Positions 11,213-23,115 of a DNA stretch of 64,000 bases are shown here, piece by piece. The notes under the pieces are model-generated. The model was not told where the DNA came from and ran no database searches. It saw nothing but the letters and a program-made list of their open reading frames with translations. Each line of letters opens with the position of its first letter. The first letter of the stretch is position 1. A program made the translations under genes and the position numbers. Origin of the DNA: Xiphydria camelus (Eukaryota > Arthropoda > Insecta > Hymenoptera > Xiphydriidae); NCBI GenBank assembly GCA_963678675.1, contig OY783193.1, positions 6,875,394 through 6,939,393 of the forward strand, written 5' to 3'.

Positions 11213-12039
11213 CAAAGCAAACCCCACAGAATCCGACGCCGCAGAGACCCTCGCCTATACCCGACCCTCGATATCAACCGGTCGCGATGACGATCAACCG
11301 AGCCAGACGATCAGCCAGGCGCAGTTCCCGCGGGCCGAGAGACGCGCGGCGCAACGGCGTAACAGGAAATTACGGGGGCATCGACGCGGCCGAATCGCTC
11401 CGGACACACCTCTCGTCGTCTCGGCCTCACCTTCCCGGAGGAAATCGAATTTCCCGACAGGTTGGACGGCGAGATATCCGACCTTGTCGAAACCACGAAC
11501 TGCGCCAACCGCGGCGCCGTACCGGGACGTCACGCCGTAGATGCGGGGGAGAGAAGCCACGGGATATAGAGGTATACCCCGTTTCTATATGTATATATAT
11601 ATACGTATATATGTACGCTGTCACGTGGCGGGGCGGCGGACTGGCGTGCGGCTTCCAACACATCTGCGGTGCAACCCCAACGGTCGACTGCCGGCCGCGG
11701 ACGACCCCGGCCAACTGGTGCGCAATATGCGGCGTCTGTCTGCATGCTCTGCGGGGTGTTTGCGGGAAATACGAGCGAGGGCACGCGGGACCTTACCGCT
11801 TGGAGCGTCGGATACGAACGTTCCACGCACGTCTCGCGTCTTTCATCTGCCGGTGGCTTCGCGGTGCACCAGCTCCGTTGCTCGCGCGGGATGATCTCCG
11901 TTTTCCATATCGGATTTTCAAGGTGAGGAAGGAGGAGGAGGGAAAAGAATGGCCGAGACGCAGCGTTGATCTGATGAGCTATTTATTCCGAGATATGCAG
12001 AGTGACGATTCAATAGCGTCGTAGAGATGACGTTTTATA
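11213..12039. other. GC-rich non-coding block with TA/GTA run
   Basis: A 245-codon plus-strand frame and several overlapping frames occur on both strands, as expected in GC-rich DNA. None shows a domain. A (TA/GTA)n run lies at about 11587-11615. A donor-like CAAG|GTGAGG occurs near 11930 without a supportable exon. Confidence 0.45.
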
Positions 12040-12222
12040 CACTGTACTTTCACATAAAGCTTTTTTTCCAACACGTGATTATGAAAATTAATGTACTTCC
12101 TCGTGAAATTGCCTTAATAAATTTCATAACGGAGTATATTAATTTGCATAATCACGTATCGGATAGAACCTTTATATACCTATTTACAATTGTATAAAAT
12201 TTAATAAAACTTTTTTACAGTG
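12040..12222. mobile_element. Short MITE with CACTGTA ends and TA flanks
   Basis: A 183-bp element bounded by CACTGTA and TACAGTG, with TA outside each end (12038-12039 and 12223-12224). An internal hairpin pairs CACGTGATTATG near 12074 with CATAATCACGT near 12147. Confidence 0.55.
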
Positions 12223-12224
12223 TA

Positions 12225-13294
12225 CGTTGCCACGTGAATAGTTAAATCCGCCAAGAGAGAAACTCTGATACAACTACACATACCTACAAAAGGAACGACA
12301 CATTCCCTCGATACATTTTGGACTCAATTCCGTGTGCTATTGCACCGGAGACCGCATATGTCCACAACCGCGTATCCGTCGTCGCGTCGACGGCGTCTGG
12401 AAACGACGGAAGAGGGTTGGGTTCCCATACGAATCGAGCGAACGTCCTAATCCCGTATAACCGTACGTCATATCCTATCTATCGCGTGCCGGAGAGCCCG
12501 AGGAGGCTATCTTCGCCGAGGAGAGAAACTACCATCTCTCCTAGCCGCGGTACGTAGGAACCATCGAGATGATTTAAGACAATGCCTCGGCTTTCTGGCG
12601 GAAACGACGTTGTTTTCTTCCTCCCGGCAATATTGGCCCCGGCGTGTTCCGCGCTCGTGATTAGTAGATGTCCCCACCCCTCTCTCTCTCTCGACCGGTC
12701 CCCGCGGTCCCTCCGTTCTGAAACTTGCCCCCGTGCCACGATCGGAGGTCAACCCCGACGGCGGATAATTCAATCTCGGGCTTTGGTCAACCCTCATCCA
12801 TAAGCCTCGACCGTCTCCCGTCCCGAGGACACGGGACCTCGTCGCGTCCTGGTTATCGATGCGAGCCGAGCGTTCGCGCGTCGGCCACGCGATATCGAGA
12901 GCATCGAACCGCGCACCAGGTGGACGAACAATGTGTCCAGGTAATGGGCGAGCAACGAGATTGCCCCGTGGGACGTTGGCCGCCCGTGACGCGCGAGGCT
13001 TGGCCGAGAGCGAGACCCCGTCAAAGATGCATACAGAAATTTATATCAGGGACCACCGGCGAGTGGCGGGGTGTGGCGTCGTGTGCTGCGGGGCGGCGAA
13101 GTGAGGGCGGAGAGGTATTCCCAATGTGGCAAACCGAGACCGCCCCCGATCGTTAAACCGACGTTTCTCGCGGGAGATCGCACTTACTCCCGACTCCGGA
13201 AGCGTTTCCGCGCGCGCCGCGCGCTTGATGGCTTTCGCCGTGATCGGTCGGACCCTGAGATGACGTCGAGTGGTTAAACGACTTTGGATATCCA
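12225..13294. other. GC-rich non-coding block, nothing assigned
   Basis: Dense CpG and overlapping short frames on both strands without recognisable domains. No repeat boundary was seen. Confidence 0.4.
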
Positions 13295-13688
13295 TCTATA
13301 TATATAAAAGAACATGTCCTGACTGACTGATTTATCTGCGCCGAGCCGAAATCGCTAAAGCTAATTACGAATGAAATTTGGACGGTATAGGTTTCTTTTG
13401 TGGGCGTAAACACACACTAAAAAATGATTTTATGAAATTCTTCCCCTGAGGTGGTTGAATAGGAGATGTAAGTTTGTATGAAAACTCATCATCCATGAAA
13501 ATTGGCATTTGACTTTTCGGTTAGAAAAAAGAAAGACGTGTTTCAGGATTTTTGAAAATTTATCCCTTAAGGGGGTTGGTTAGGGGATGAAAATTTGTTT
13601 GGGAATTCCCTCATGTTTGTAGTTTAAATCATAAAAATTTCTATTTTTACTTATTTCTACGCAGACAAACTCGCGGGCGGAAAACTAG
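13295..13688 (+). mobile_element. Non-autonomous Helitron-like element, copy 1
   Basis: A 394-bp element starts TCTATATATATAAAAG and ends GGGCGGAAAACTAG, with A (13294) before it and T (13689) after it. This fits Helitrons, which start with TC, end with CTRR and insert between A and T. A weak hairpin-like sequence (GCAGACAAACTCGC) precedes the 3' end. It aligns along its length with 57551-58420, including GCCGAGCCGAAA, ATGAAATTTGGAC and GAAATTCTTCCCC. It has no Rep/helicase frame. This copy preserves the uninterrupted CTTAAGGGGG site that is filled in copy 2. Confidence 0.7.
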
Positions 13689-14724
13689 TTAAGTATATTT
13701 CATCTTGCACTTTGAATCTTTATGTCGCGTTTTATCGTTTCTATTGTAGGTGCTAAAATGCCGTTTATACGCGATCGAAGACGCCAAGTAACACGCGTCA
13801 CCTCAATTACCCCATAGAATGTCGTACTGGACTTCAGACGCGCCTAAAGCGAGCGACGAAGGTAATTTGGGGAGGGGGCCGGCAACTGTCCTACCTCGAG
13901 GAACGTAAATTCGAAAGTTCAACCGACCGAATCGCCAGCAGCGACGGAGAAGAGAGGAAGAAAAAAGAGTGGGGTTGAGGGGGAGAGCAAGCGCCAGAGC
14001 AAGCGGCGCAATCGCGATAAAGGTTATTCGCGTCGTTACAGATGTATGGAAACGCGCGCTTTGCCTCCCGGCCGCAGACCTCGAGTGCTGTATATTTGCG
14101 AGCGCAGCTTTACAAATAATATATTGCATCGGGAATTGAAATAAAAATCCACCGGTTGCTTTCCCGTTTCGCCAAAGACTTACGATATCCCGAATGTTTG
14201 GATCGCGTCGGCGGGAGGGGGAGGAGGATTCGCGGCAGTGGCGGTGGAAGCCAGGTCCCTCGTGCTTCGGCCGGCAGCCACGCGCCAACCCACTTCCGTT
14301 TCCGCCGTATCCGCGGAAACTCTAAGACACAACCTCTCAAATTCGGTATGCATTGCTTCGGCCGGCTTTATTTTCTTAGGAATCTCTTCGCGAATCCAAT
14401 GCATTTTTATGGGATCAGAAGCTCAAATTTATTAGGGTACCGCGCGGCGGCGGTACCGCGGCGATTCGCTCACCAAGCTCGGTCCGTTCCTTCCTTTAAT
14501 ATATTCAAGATATAACCCGAAAGCAAGCGAGAATATCAAAACACATAAATTTCGGCGAGCTTCGAGAATGATGCATATGTAGTTGGCGCGCGTTGGTGGC
14601 AGGGAAGAAGGAGGGGGGGATGAGGTTCCGACGGACTGAGCTCTGACGTACGAGCCTTTGAAAGCTGCGGAGTGATGTAAGTCAAAATTTTCAGTTTCGT
14701 GGTTCTCGCTGCAGTTGTCTGCTA
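13689..14724. other. Non-coding block, nothing assigned
   Basis: GC-rich centre with overlapping chance frames. A small GC-rich hairpin, GGTACCGCGCGGCGGCGGTACC, shows near 14437-14458. No gene supported. Confidence 0.4.
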
Positions 14725-15017
14725 CACCGAGAAAGATAATTGCTAGTATAAAAAAATATTTCTTGAACCAAGAACACATCTTACGTAAGAATACCAAATT
14801 TTTAAGAATACAGATTCTTGTGGCCGAAGAATATATATTTCTGATTCAAAAATATCTATGTTGGGACGAGAAATTCTTCCTACATAAAAAAGAAGAAAAA
14901 TTATTCAAGTCTATCAAATATTTTCTCGTACGAAGAAAACCATGACTCGATCCTGGAATTGTATCATATTTTTGATGGAAGAAAATATTTTGTTAGCATC
15001 AGCAATTTCTCTCAGTA
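14725..15017. mobile_element. CACTGAG-end MITE, family A copy 1
   Basis: The left end CACCGAGAAAGATAATTGCTAG follows TA (14723-14724), and the right end TTTCTCTCAGTA precedes TA (15018-15019). The interior, with motifs such as AAGAATACAGATTCTTG and GAGAAATTCTTCC, matches in inverse orientation the elements at 25018-25300 and 26570-26828. Confidence 0.7.
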
Positions 15018-15019
15018 TA

Positions 15020-15754
15020 CGATTAAACCGTAATACGGTAAAACCGTGGAACTCGACATTTTAACTAACGATTAGTTTACTCTGGCCTTCGGGAGCTCGT
15101 ATATCAGCCCCCTGCCGTCGGAGCCCCGCGTATAAAAATGTATCGAATAAAAGGGAAGATTATTCCTTTATTTGTCGCGCACGCCACTCTCTTTCTCCGG
15201 GCACTGTTTGAGCGAGGGGAGGGCGCGGCTGAACCACTCGCGCCCTCTCCAAAGCAAGGGATGAAAAATGTTTCACCTCCGCGCGCAGACTGAATCAACG
15301 TCACGCGGATCGGACGTCTCGTCAACGCGAGCATCCGCGTCGTTCCCGCTATTTGTACGCCGCGAGACAAATGCCCCCGTTCGTCGACCCCTCTTCCGCA
15401 GCTAACGCCTCGTTCGCTCTTCTTTATACGGGAGAGGCTCGGAATTTTGCGGAGCCCGCGTCAATCGGCAAAGATCCCCGGGCTTTTCTCCCTGCGCGGA
15501 GGAATTGTATTGCGAAAATTTGAATGTCACGTTAACTCGCACCTTCGTTAAATATTTCCATTTTCGGTAGCTGTTGTTATTTCTTGGTTGGGTCGAAATA
15601 TCTCTCGTGATATATGGTACTTTTGTATCGTTTTTTAGGTTTCTTTTTCAATCAGATAACGAAAATTTGATTCGATTCAATACTTTCGGGATCTCATTGT
15701 CAGTTGATTTAGTCAGAGAATTACAATTTTACAATTCGATTTTCTCATAAATTC
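15020..15754. other. Non-coding block, nothing assigned
   Basis: GC-rich to about 15540, then AT-rich. No gene or bounded repeat recognised. Confidence 0.4.
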
Positions 15755-16030
15755 GAAAAATTTAGACAAAATTATTTATCTGGTATTTTTGTCATTTTCA
15801 TTTTCGGCCTCATCTGAGCTGTAAAACGACATTTAGAAATGCAACTCCGTCATCGTGTTGTAAGCCTACCTCTCTCGCATTTGATGACGTCACAACGTTG
15901 CAAAGAGAAATGCGCTTATAACTTTGCGAATAATTATTTCTCGGACATCTTCTGTTTCGTGTGATACTGAACATGTATAATAGTTTACAAACTAAAATTA
16001 AAAATATGAATTCTTTTTTTTTAAGAAAAC
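15755..16030. repeat. Dispersed repeat K, second copy
   Basis: Matches the nested element at 2455-2808 over most of its length. Shared stretches include GACAAAATTAT, TTCGGCCTCATCT and AAGAGAAA followed by ACTTATAACTTT-like sequence. Its ends are unclear, and no flanking duplication is visible. Confidence 0.55.
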
Positions 16031-16081
16031 CGAATTCATAGTCCTACTTAATATCGAAATAATTATACAAAGTAAACCTCA

Positions 16082-16228
16082 ACATACGTCTATATATTGA
16101 TGGCTGCATCATTGAAAGGGCAATATCTTTACAACAGATTTCAAAACAAAAACAACAATGGACCAAAAACGTATTTATCTACTTGGCCCTTCAATCATGC
16201 AATCATTAGACAATCATAGACATATATT
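16082..16228. mobile_element. Palindromic element L, copy 1
   Basis: A roughly 145-bp element whose halves are complementary: the left begins CATACGTCTATATATTGATGG and the right ends with the complement of ATATATGTCTATGATTG. CATTGAAAGGGC pairs with GCCCTTCAATC. A second copy lies at 50848-50986, with the shared GGACCAAAAACGTA in the middle. Confidence 0.65.
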
Positions 16229-17200
16229 AAGATTCACGCTATATATCTATGTATGAAGATATATAGGGAAAACAATAGAGTAAAATGGAACAATTTGCCA
16301 ATGCATACCTTGCATGACGATCGAGAGCCAATTCGCTGCTGCTCCACTTCACCTATTCTCTCCCTCGCGTTATTTCCCGTTCCGTTATAATTTCTATAAT
16401 GACTGCAGCGCGCGATGATCTCATTTCCAGGCTAATTCTCCTTCGAAAACAAAGAGAATATTGTCTCGTAGAGATGTACGGATATCTGTCGAATCGCAGC
16501 CGGTTTTCGTCCTTTATTAGAACCGCCACTGTGCCCGTGCGGGGTTGCAGCGGGCGGAACAAGGAAGCGCCGCGGAGGGAGGAAAGCTACGCGGAGGTCG
16601 GTCACGACCGTGGGGATATATATATATATATAGGGCGGGTATTATCTCTTTTTCGGGCACTGGATTTCATGCGACGGGAGTCTCGCGACCTCTATTAAGG
16701 CAAATTGCGTTGAAAAGAGCCGTCGTGAATGTGACATGATGGAACGAGGCCGCTTCACCCCTTGGGGCCTCTCCCGGCGCTGCCTTCGTGCCGCGCGTTT
16801 TTCTACGCTCGGTGCACGATCGCGCGTCTCGCGATGTTTTCAACGGCTTGCGATCCTCGGCTATTCGCTTACGTCCGCTCTGATACGCCGTGACTGACTG
16901 AAGGCTCTCGGATTGTCATAACTGGAGCGGTACTTTCGTCGTCGTTACGGATAATGAGATGACGATATAGACGGTTCGTTGCACGAAGAGACGATATGTT
17001 GTGTGCCTTATTATTTTTCTAAGAGTAAAATGAGGTACCTACAGATTATTTTAATTGGAGCTAATTGTTAATAGAAATTAATAGGAGTCACTTTGCGAAG
17101 TAGTAGATACTTACTGATAATTAAAATCACTCACGATTTCAATTACATCCGTTCGTAAAAAGGAGATATCACGAAAGAGACCCTTTCCGACATTCTCATT
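16229..17200. other. Non-coding block with (TA) run
   Basis: A (TA)n run at about 16615-16633 sits in GC-rich DNA. No gene supported. Confidence 0.4.
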
Positions 17201-17455
17201 GGCTAATATTCACGAAAAGTGAAGCCACTTTTCAATGAATTTTATTGGCCGACTTCATATCAATATTCGCTGCTTCGAATTTCGAATCTCGAAAGCGCAA
17301 AAAATTATTTTCGATGTGTAAGTGACGTTTGCTAATTATCAAATGACATATTGCAATAAATCTCACTTTTTCATGAATTTTATGAGTCAAATTCGCTATC
17401 TCAAACCTAGAACCTAGAAAAGAATGAGTGAGTGACGTTTGCCAATCATCAAAGT
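17201..17455. repeat. Diverged tandem duplication, about 110 bp
   Basis: GTGACGTTTGCTAATTATCAAA (about 17325) recurs as GTGACGTTTGCCAATCATCAAA about 107 bp later, and CAATGAATTTTATTGG before the first copy corresponds to CATGAATTTTATGAG before the second. This looks like an old duplication. Confidence 0.45.
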
Positions 17456-18532
17456 ATAGTAATCTATGTGACTGAGTAATGACGAATAAACGAAAAATGC
17501 GAGCGAAGCGCGTACGTTGTCGCCAGTATTAAAAATATCGCGCAAGATGTTATAAATCGTTTTTATCTTCGTGCGGAAGAAAAATTCACAATTTATTGAA
17601 ACTAATATTAACGGACTTAAAATCTGCCAACCGGTCGCAGCGAATCCTGCAGCGTGTCGTCAAAGATCGAAATCTTTGAAGACATCATGCATAAGTGAAC
17701 ACGTGTGCTGGTCGTGTTCTGGTCGTACATAGTCGATAAATTGAAAGGAGCGCGGAAAGACCGCTCGCGTCGAGATTCGTTCGTCCCGAATGCAACCTGG
17801 GTGCCCGCTCTAAAGTCCTTTTCCATCAGACATCAAAGGGTCCTTTAGTCGCGAAGAGAGGACCGCCGCGGTTCGTCCGGTTTAACAAGAAATCGGGCGA
17901 GCTTTTGTCGGGAAAAATGCAGACTCGTGCGCGTGCGTTTTGCGGGGATTTTTCATCGATGTATCTGTAAGTAAATCCATGTGTAGGTATGCGAAGAACG
18001 TTATTATTTACGCTAATGCAAATTACAAATGGCGCAAAGGAAATATTCGTTTCGCACATAAGAACAGCTTGACGAATATCCGGGTATTCGTTATTAAAAA
18101 TTCCACGGCAAACTTTTCGGGTAAAAGTAAACGTTCCACACCACACATATATTCTCGTTATTTCGTTATTACATTTGCCTCATTATTCTTCATATCGGGA
18201 ACCTAAATTTCACGTAACTCCTTCCATAACATGAGATATTACTTTCCTTATATTAAATGAAATTTATTTTCCAGTTTTAATTATGAACCATTACCAGCTA
18301 GGGGAAAATCCCCCTGTGGTCCTTCGTTACAACATTCTAGTTTCTCTTTAGGAAAAGACAAGTAATTTCAAAGCTCACAGTCGATTTTAATCACCGTTTG
18401 ATTAGTTAAACCTACTCGTATTTCGATGTGTCACCCGTTTTACACAATTTCCGAGAATATCTCAGCCATTCTCGTTATCGCACTTACGAAGAGCTCTTAT
18501 GAAATATAATAATCCTTTACACACATCCAGTA
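17456..18532. other. Non-coding block, nothing assigned
   Basis: Moderate GC, frames up to 106 codons, no recognisable protein and no repeat boundaries. Confidence 0.4.
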
Positions 18533-19009
18533 CACTGAGAACAACAATTTCCAAACCATAACCTCTTGGAGAGCCAACTAAATATACAGTTATCGCAACG
18601 AATATGTAGTTAGAGTACCCTAAAATTTAGTTGAGGTAACTATAATAGACACTTAGCTACTGCAACTAAATATTTGTTCAAGTAACTATATATTTAGTTG
18701 AACACCCAAAACTTAAAAATTTTGTCGAGTCAAACGATTTTTTTCTCGATATATAGTTAACACACAAATTCCATCATTCGTGTGACAAAAACTTTTGTTG
18801 AAACGAACCAACTCGGATTAATTTAACTAAGCAGTGAAGTGGAATTGATTTTAATCAATCAACAAAATTAATTTTATCCAATGAAACGAACAAATTTAGT
18901 CACTCCAACTATATACAGTCCAACCAAACACGCCATGGGATAGTTTAACGAAATTTAACCTTCAAACACCAAACAATCTGATTGGAGTAATTAAATTTTT
19001 TTCGCAGTG
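18533..19009. mobile_element. CACTGAG-end MITE, family C copy 1, TA flanks
   Basis: A 477-bp AT-rich element with left end CACTGAGAACAACAATTTCC and right end AAATTTTTTTCGCAGTG. TA lies outside each end (18531-18532 and 19010-19011). The interior has many AACTAAATAT-like units and matches the element at 30546-30919. Confidence 0.7.
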
Positions 19010-19011
19010 TA

Positions 19012-19640
19012 CTTGAAATTCTCGAGGCTCTATTTTCGTTAATTTCAAAGAGTTACAAAGAGTTTCCATAGAGTAGAATTCGAACTCTCTCTTTTCGCAC
19101 TCAGCGGCTCAATTACGTTAACGGGGAACGTGTATTAAAGGATACACCGGACTCCGGTATCCGAGCGTTTCCGCGTCGAAAGCAGAAGGGCTATTCTCTA
19201 GGATACAAAGCACAAAACAAACTGTTAGAGAGCGACGTGCTGATATTTGACGACGGAAAATGGGAATCTCCCTTTTTGCGGCCACAAGAGGGTGTTAGAG
19301 GGAGAGAAAAAGAGAGAAGAGAGAGAGACACAGAGAGAGAGGGATCTCGGTAGAGAGAGATTAAATTTAGGAGGTTTCATAACCGTAATGGACGTGGCCG
19401 GGTTTGATCAGCAGTGCTTGACAGACCTTATTGTTGCACTAGGGAACAGCGTCATCGCTGGGCGCTGCGAGATCGCGTGGCCGAAGCGCGCTGCACATGC
19501 AACGAATTTCTCGCACGTGGCTGTATTCCGATTATTCCGGAAAAGAATACGCGAATTAATTTCTTTGCCGCCGCCGCCGCCGCCGCCTACGCAACATATC
19601 CATAAAGATCGAAAATAATTGAGTTCGATAGTCTCTAGTA
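19012..19640. other. Non-coding block with GA-rich and (GCC) runs
   Basis: GAGA-rich sequence at about 19300-19365 and a (GCC)7 run at 19567-19588. The frames here are products of these runs. Confidence 0.45.
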
Positions 19641-19904
19641 CGCTGAGAAAAATAACTTGGTCGATTTAACAAAAATCCTGGAGATGATGACCAAACCATT
19701 TGGTGAAATATGAATCCTCCATCTGTGTGTTTGGTTAAATTAAGCAATTTTTTATAACAATAACTAAACGTTTGATCGGAGTAACTAAACATTCGGTTAG
19801 AATAACTAAGTATTCGGTTCAACTGACCAGTATTTTGGTTAGAATAACTAAACGCGTTAAATTAGATGCGTTTTGTCATTTGAACCTAATCGTTTTCCTC
19901 AACA
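19641..19904. mobile_element. CACTGAG-end MITE, family B copy 2, TA flanks
   Basis: The left end CGCTGAGAAAAATAACTTGG follows TA (19639-19640), and the right end CGTTTTCCTCAACA precedes TA. It aligns with 2430-3027 without the K insertion and with 28106-28299. The interior contains a run of about 20-bp units of the form CTAAACATTCGGTTAGAATAA. Confidence 0.7.
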
Positions 19905-19906
19905 TA

Positions 19907-21245
19907 GCGAGACCGTTATAAGAAAAGAAATGGCTAAAGAAAAGCCGGTATACATATATAGCAGAGGCAAGCGGCGGCAGACGAAGGCTTTCAGCGGTTA
20001 TTTAGGGTTAAATAACTTTCGTCGACGGAAGCAATCCAGCGGCAACGCGTTAATCTCTCAACGTCGCGTGGAATTTCATCGCCGGTCGAGCATCGAAACC
20101 CGATTTGCCAGTCGACGTATATATAAACCGCGCGTGTATGGCCCGCGCCGCAGATAATAGCATTTAGGCGGCTCGTTAACTGGAGTGGAAAAGCGCGAAC
20201 GAACGAAAGTGTACACCGACACCCGGCCAAATAAATAGTAATTTAACCCCTTATTAAATTCAAATTAACCCTCGGCATCGGGGCCCGTCGAGTCAGCCGC
20301 GTAACCTCTTTTCCGCAACACGATCCATCAACCCCTGACAGGTTTACATCGCGCGTTAAGATTCCCCGCCGGCAAGCCGGCCGATCTGATAAACGTAAAC
20401 AGCGCCGTGAATATGTATGCCTTTTCGGCTTTTAATACGCTAACCGATGTATCATGATCAACGTTATCCACATCCCAGATCCCGCCTTTTCTTTCCCCCA
20501 GCGACAGGGGCGCGTGGGATCTCGTACGGAGAGACAGAGGATAGACGGACGCGACGCGTTTATTCGTCGTTTCCAGATCGGCACGCGGTATAATTTGGCG
20601 CGTGGCATACCGTGTACATCAGTTTTTATGCGAAAAAAATTCAACGCGACGTTTTCACGGGGCTTCGTCGAGGAGCGCCGCACGGGGAAAATTCAGAGGG
20701 AGGTGCGCCGAGGTGCGGGACCGAGGCGAATTTCGCATCTGGGCGTCGCGACGCGCCACGGCGCTCTCCTCTCCTCGTTCCCGCTGTCGCCGTATACATA
20801 TGTTAGTATATACTACACGTATCCGAGCATACCCTTCTGCAACCCCACGAGGATACCCCCATGGATGCTCCTGCAACCCCTAGCCATCTTTATTCCGGGA
20901 CGGACAGGTCGAGAGGGTAGGCATCGGACCGTGGTAACTGGCAGCCCTAGAGGGAGCCGTTAAACCTCGTCCCGGGCCACCGTACTATTCACGCTCTGAT
21001 ATACGGCCCTGCTATATTCGACCGCCCTACTGATTCTAATGCCGACTCCCTCTGCACACACAGACTCTTATTTTCCTCTCTCGACTGGAAAGGAGGAACG
21101 ACCGGTCGAGAAAAAGAGAGAAAGATAGAGAGGTGTAGAGGGACGGAAAGTACGGAGAGTAAGGAAGGAAGAAAGAGAGGTGTGGAGAGCAGAAATATAA
21201 GAGAACTCGACTCTTTAAATTTGGCCGAAAAAGTTAACGCAACCA
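19907..21245. other. Non-coding block, nothing assigned
   Basis: GC-rich DNA to 21000, then purine-rich. A 169-codon plus-strand frame at 20454-20963 overlaps several frames on both strands and shows no domain, so it is taken as chance. Confidence 0.4.
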
Positions 21246-21600
21246 CACTGAGGGAAGAGTTTATTTATAATTAATAAATGTATACTTGATTATGGCGAAT
21301 GAAATACTTCGTTGCCTCGAGTAAATATATATTAATTATTAACACGTTTCTCGTGCCACGTGTACCATCTGCGGTACACTAACATGTATCAGAAATGCGT
21401 TTCATGTGCCATTGTACACGTGGCACGGAACGTGTTAATAATGTCTCTTTTATTCAAACTGGTCTTAACAATCCGATCACTGTACTGAGAAAACAGTTTA
21501 TTTATCATTAATATATTGTACGTAGGTATACTTAATTATGTCGAAAGAAATATTTCTTTGGCCCAAGTAAATATTCATTAGCTATTACTCTATTTTTGTT
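21246..21600. mobile_element. Two partial CACTGAG-type (family E) left ends in tandem
   Basis: CACTGAGGGAAGAGTTTATTT at 21246 and GTACTGAGAAAACAGTTTATT at 21483 each open about 100 bp of matching sequence (GTATACTTAATTATG, AGTAAATATTCATTA). Both resemble the left half of the complete element at 57565-57823. The first copy is interrupted by a TTAA-flanked element at 21343-21434. No right ends were seen. Confidence 0.5.
21343..21434. mobile_element. 92-bp TTAA-flanked palindromic mini-element
   Basis: The ends CACGTTTCTCGTGCCACG and CGTGGCACGGAACGTG are complementary apart from a small gap, and the pairing extends through CACGTGTAC. TTAA lies outside both ends (21339-21342 and 21435-21438). 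This suits a piggyBac-mobilised element of minimal size, although TA duplication is formally possible. It sits inside the partial MITE at 21246. Confidence 0.65.
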
Positions 21601-22884
21601 TGAATATGTCCGGATATTAAGACGTGTTTTTACCTTACCTGAGATCTATACAGGTGGATTTTAAAAATAAGTACTACGAACGAATTCTATACGTACAAAC
21701 TAAAGTTAGTCCAGACGTAGCTCAAGTAGAAATAAATTATTTGTAGAGTCTCAAGGTGGGACCAATTAAAGTTCATCTCCATAGAATTATCATTGTACTT
21801 AGTCTACTCTAGTTATTCAGTCGTTCGTCGTATCTGAATCGTCCGTTGAACGCTCGAAGAAAATCTGGAGCGAATCTTTTTCCGTTGAATTCACCAGCAT
21901 TTTTTAATAGACTTTTCCATGCTGACTAAGTATCCCCCAGTTCTTTCGCCGCCGGAAGTTCGCCCCCGCGATGCAGCGAGCCGCGCTCCGCAGAGAAAAG
22001 ACACCCTCGAAAACGAAGGCAACGATATGCATATTTCCTCGTTCTGCATACTCGCCTCCGCGCGAGGTGTACACATTCGGCATGCCGATTCCGGGAGGCG
22101 CCTTATCGCGCACACCCGGATGATCGCGCTCGTCTCGCGGCGGAAGGAACTTCTGCCCGGCAACCCCCGACCCCGTGGGTCAAACCCTCGCGCTCGCGAT
22201 ATATCAAGACAGTTATCACTGGAATGAGATCATTTATTGCATTAAGACGCAGCGCGCGAGGGTCGACGAACAGAAAACTGGGGTTGAACTGGTATTGGAA
22301 CTTGCAGATAAGAACACGCGAAGACCGCTCACTTCCGAGCTTGGTTTTCGCCCCGCTCCTCCAGCATCGCCCTCGAGCATCCGTAGATACTCTTCCGTTT
22401 GCAGTCCTCCTCCACCTCATCCTCCTCCCCATCCTTCGCCGACGGCACCAACCCCGCGCCGCTGTCTCCGCCGCCTCGCCCTTCCTTCGTCCTCCCTCGC
22501 GCTTCTCTAAGCTTAATTGCCGGTATTTATCAAACGGTGAAATAAATAAGCCGCTTACATTTCTTTGACGCGGCGCGCTTATTCAGCGAAGGAGATAAGT
22601 ATATTAGACACGTTTATTAGTGGCGGATCTCCCGTGTGGGTGGGACCTTAAGTGCGTTAAATCGGGGCATTCGTTTCTTTTTCTTTCGTCTATGGTGGGT
22701 CGAGTGCATCCTCGAGATTATATCGTGCTGTAATTTCAGTGAGCACGTAATTTACTCGAGCACTCGCATAAAAAATGGCTGAGGTCGTCTTATTTCGGAT
22801 TGAAAATGAAAAGATTTCGTAGGACAGGCCTGGCCGAAATGCTAGTTTCAAGTTTTCTTAAAAAAAAAATTAAAGACACTCTTA
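21601..22884. other. Non-coding block, nothing assigned
   Basis: GC-rich from 21940 to 22500, with pyrimidine-rich CCTCCT runs on the plus strand. Frames up to 114 codons are proline- and serine-rich and not persuasive. Confidence 0.4.
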
Positions 22885-23113
22885 CACTCAGAAAAAAAAT
22901 GGTATATTTAATTAAATCTGCGTTTAAGGGTAGGGGAATGCAGAATTAGATCTCCGACTATTAAATTTGGTTATAACTAGGCGATTAACGGTTATTTGAA
23001 GGAAACCGACTGTAGTCTATTCGACTCAATTGTTAGTCCAAGTATAACTAGATCTGTATTCCCCCACCCATAAACGTCGATTTAGTCAAATCTACTACAT
23101 TTTTCTCTGAGTG
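22885..23113. mobile_element. Palindromic MITE, family F, CACTCAG ends, TA flanks
   Basis: A 229-bp element whose arms pair over about 70 bp (CACTCAGAAAAAAAATGG at the left; the complement of CACTCAGAGAAAAATG at the right; GGGTAGGGGAATGCAGA pairs with CTGTATTCCCCCACCC). TA lies on each side (22883-22884 and 23114-23115). No coding capacity. Confidence 0.8.
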
Positions 23114-23115
23114 TA

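Noticed and set aside
11287..12024. 245-codon plus-strand open frame
   Set aside because: Arg-rich chance frame in CpG-rich DNA with at least six overlapping frames. Includes a TA/GTA microsatellite translated as Ile/Tyr repeats.
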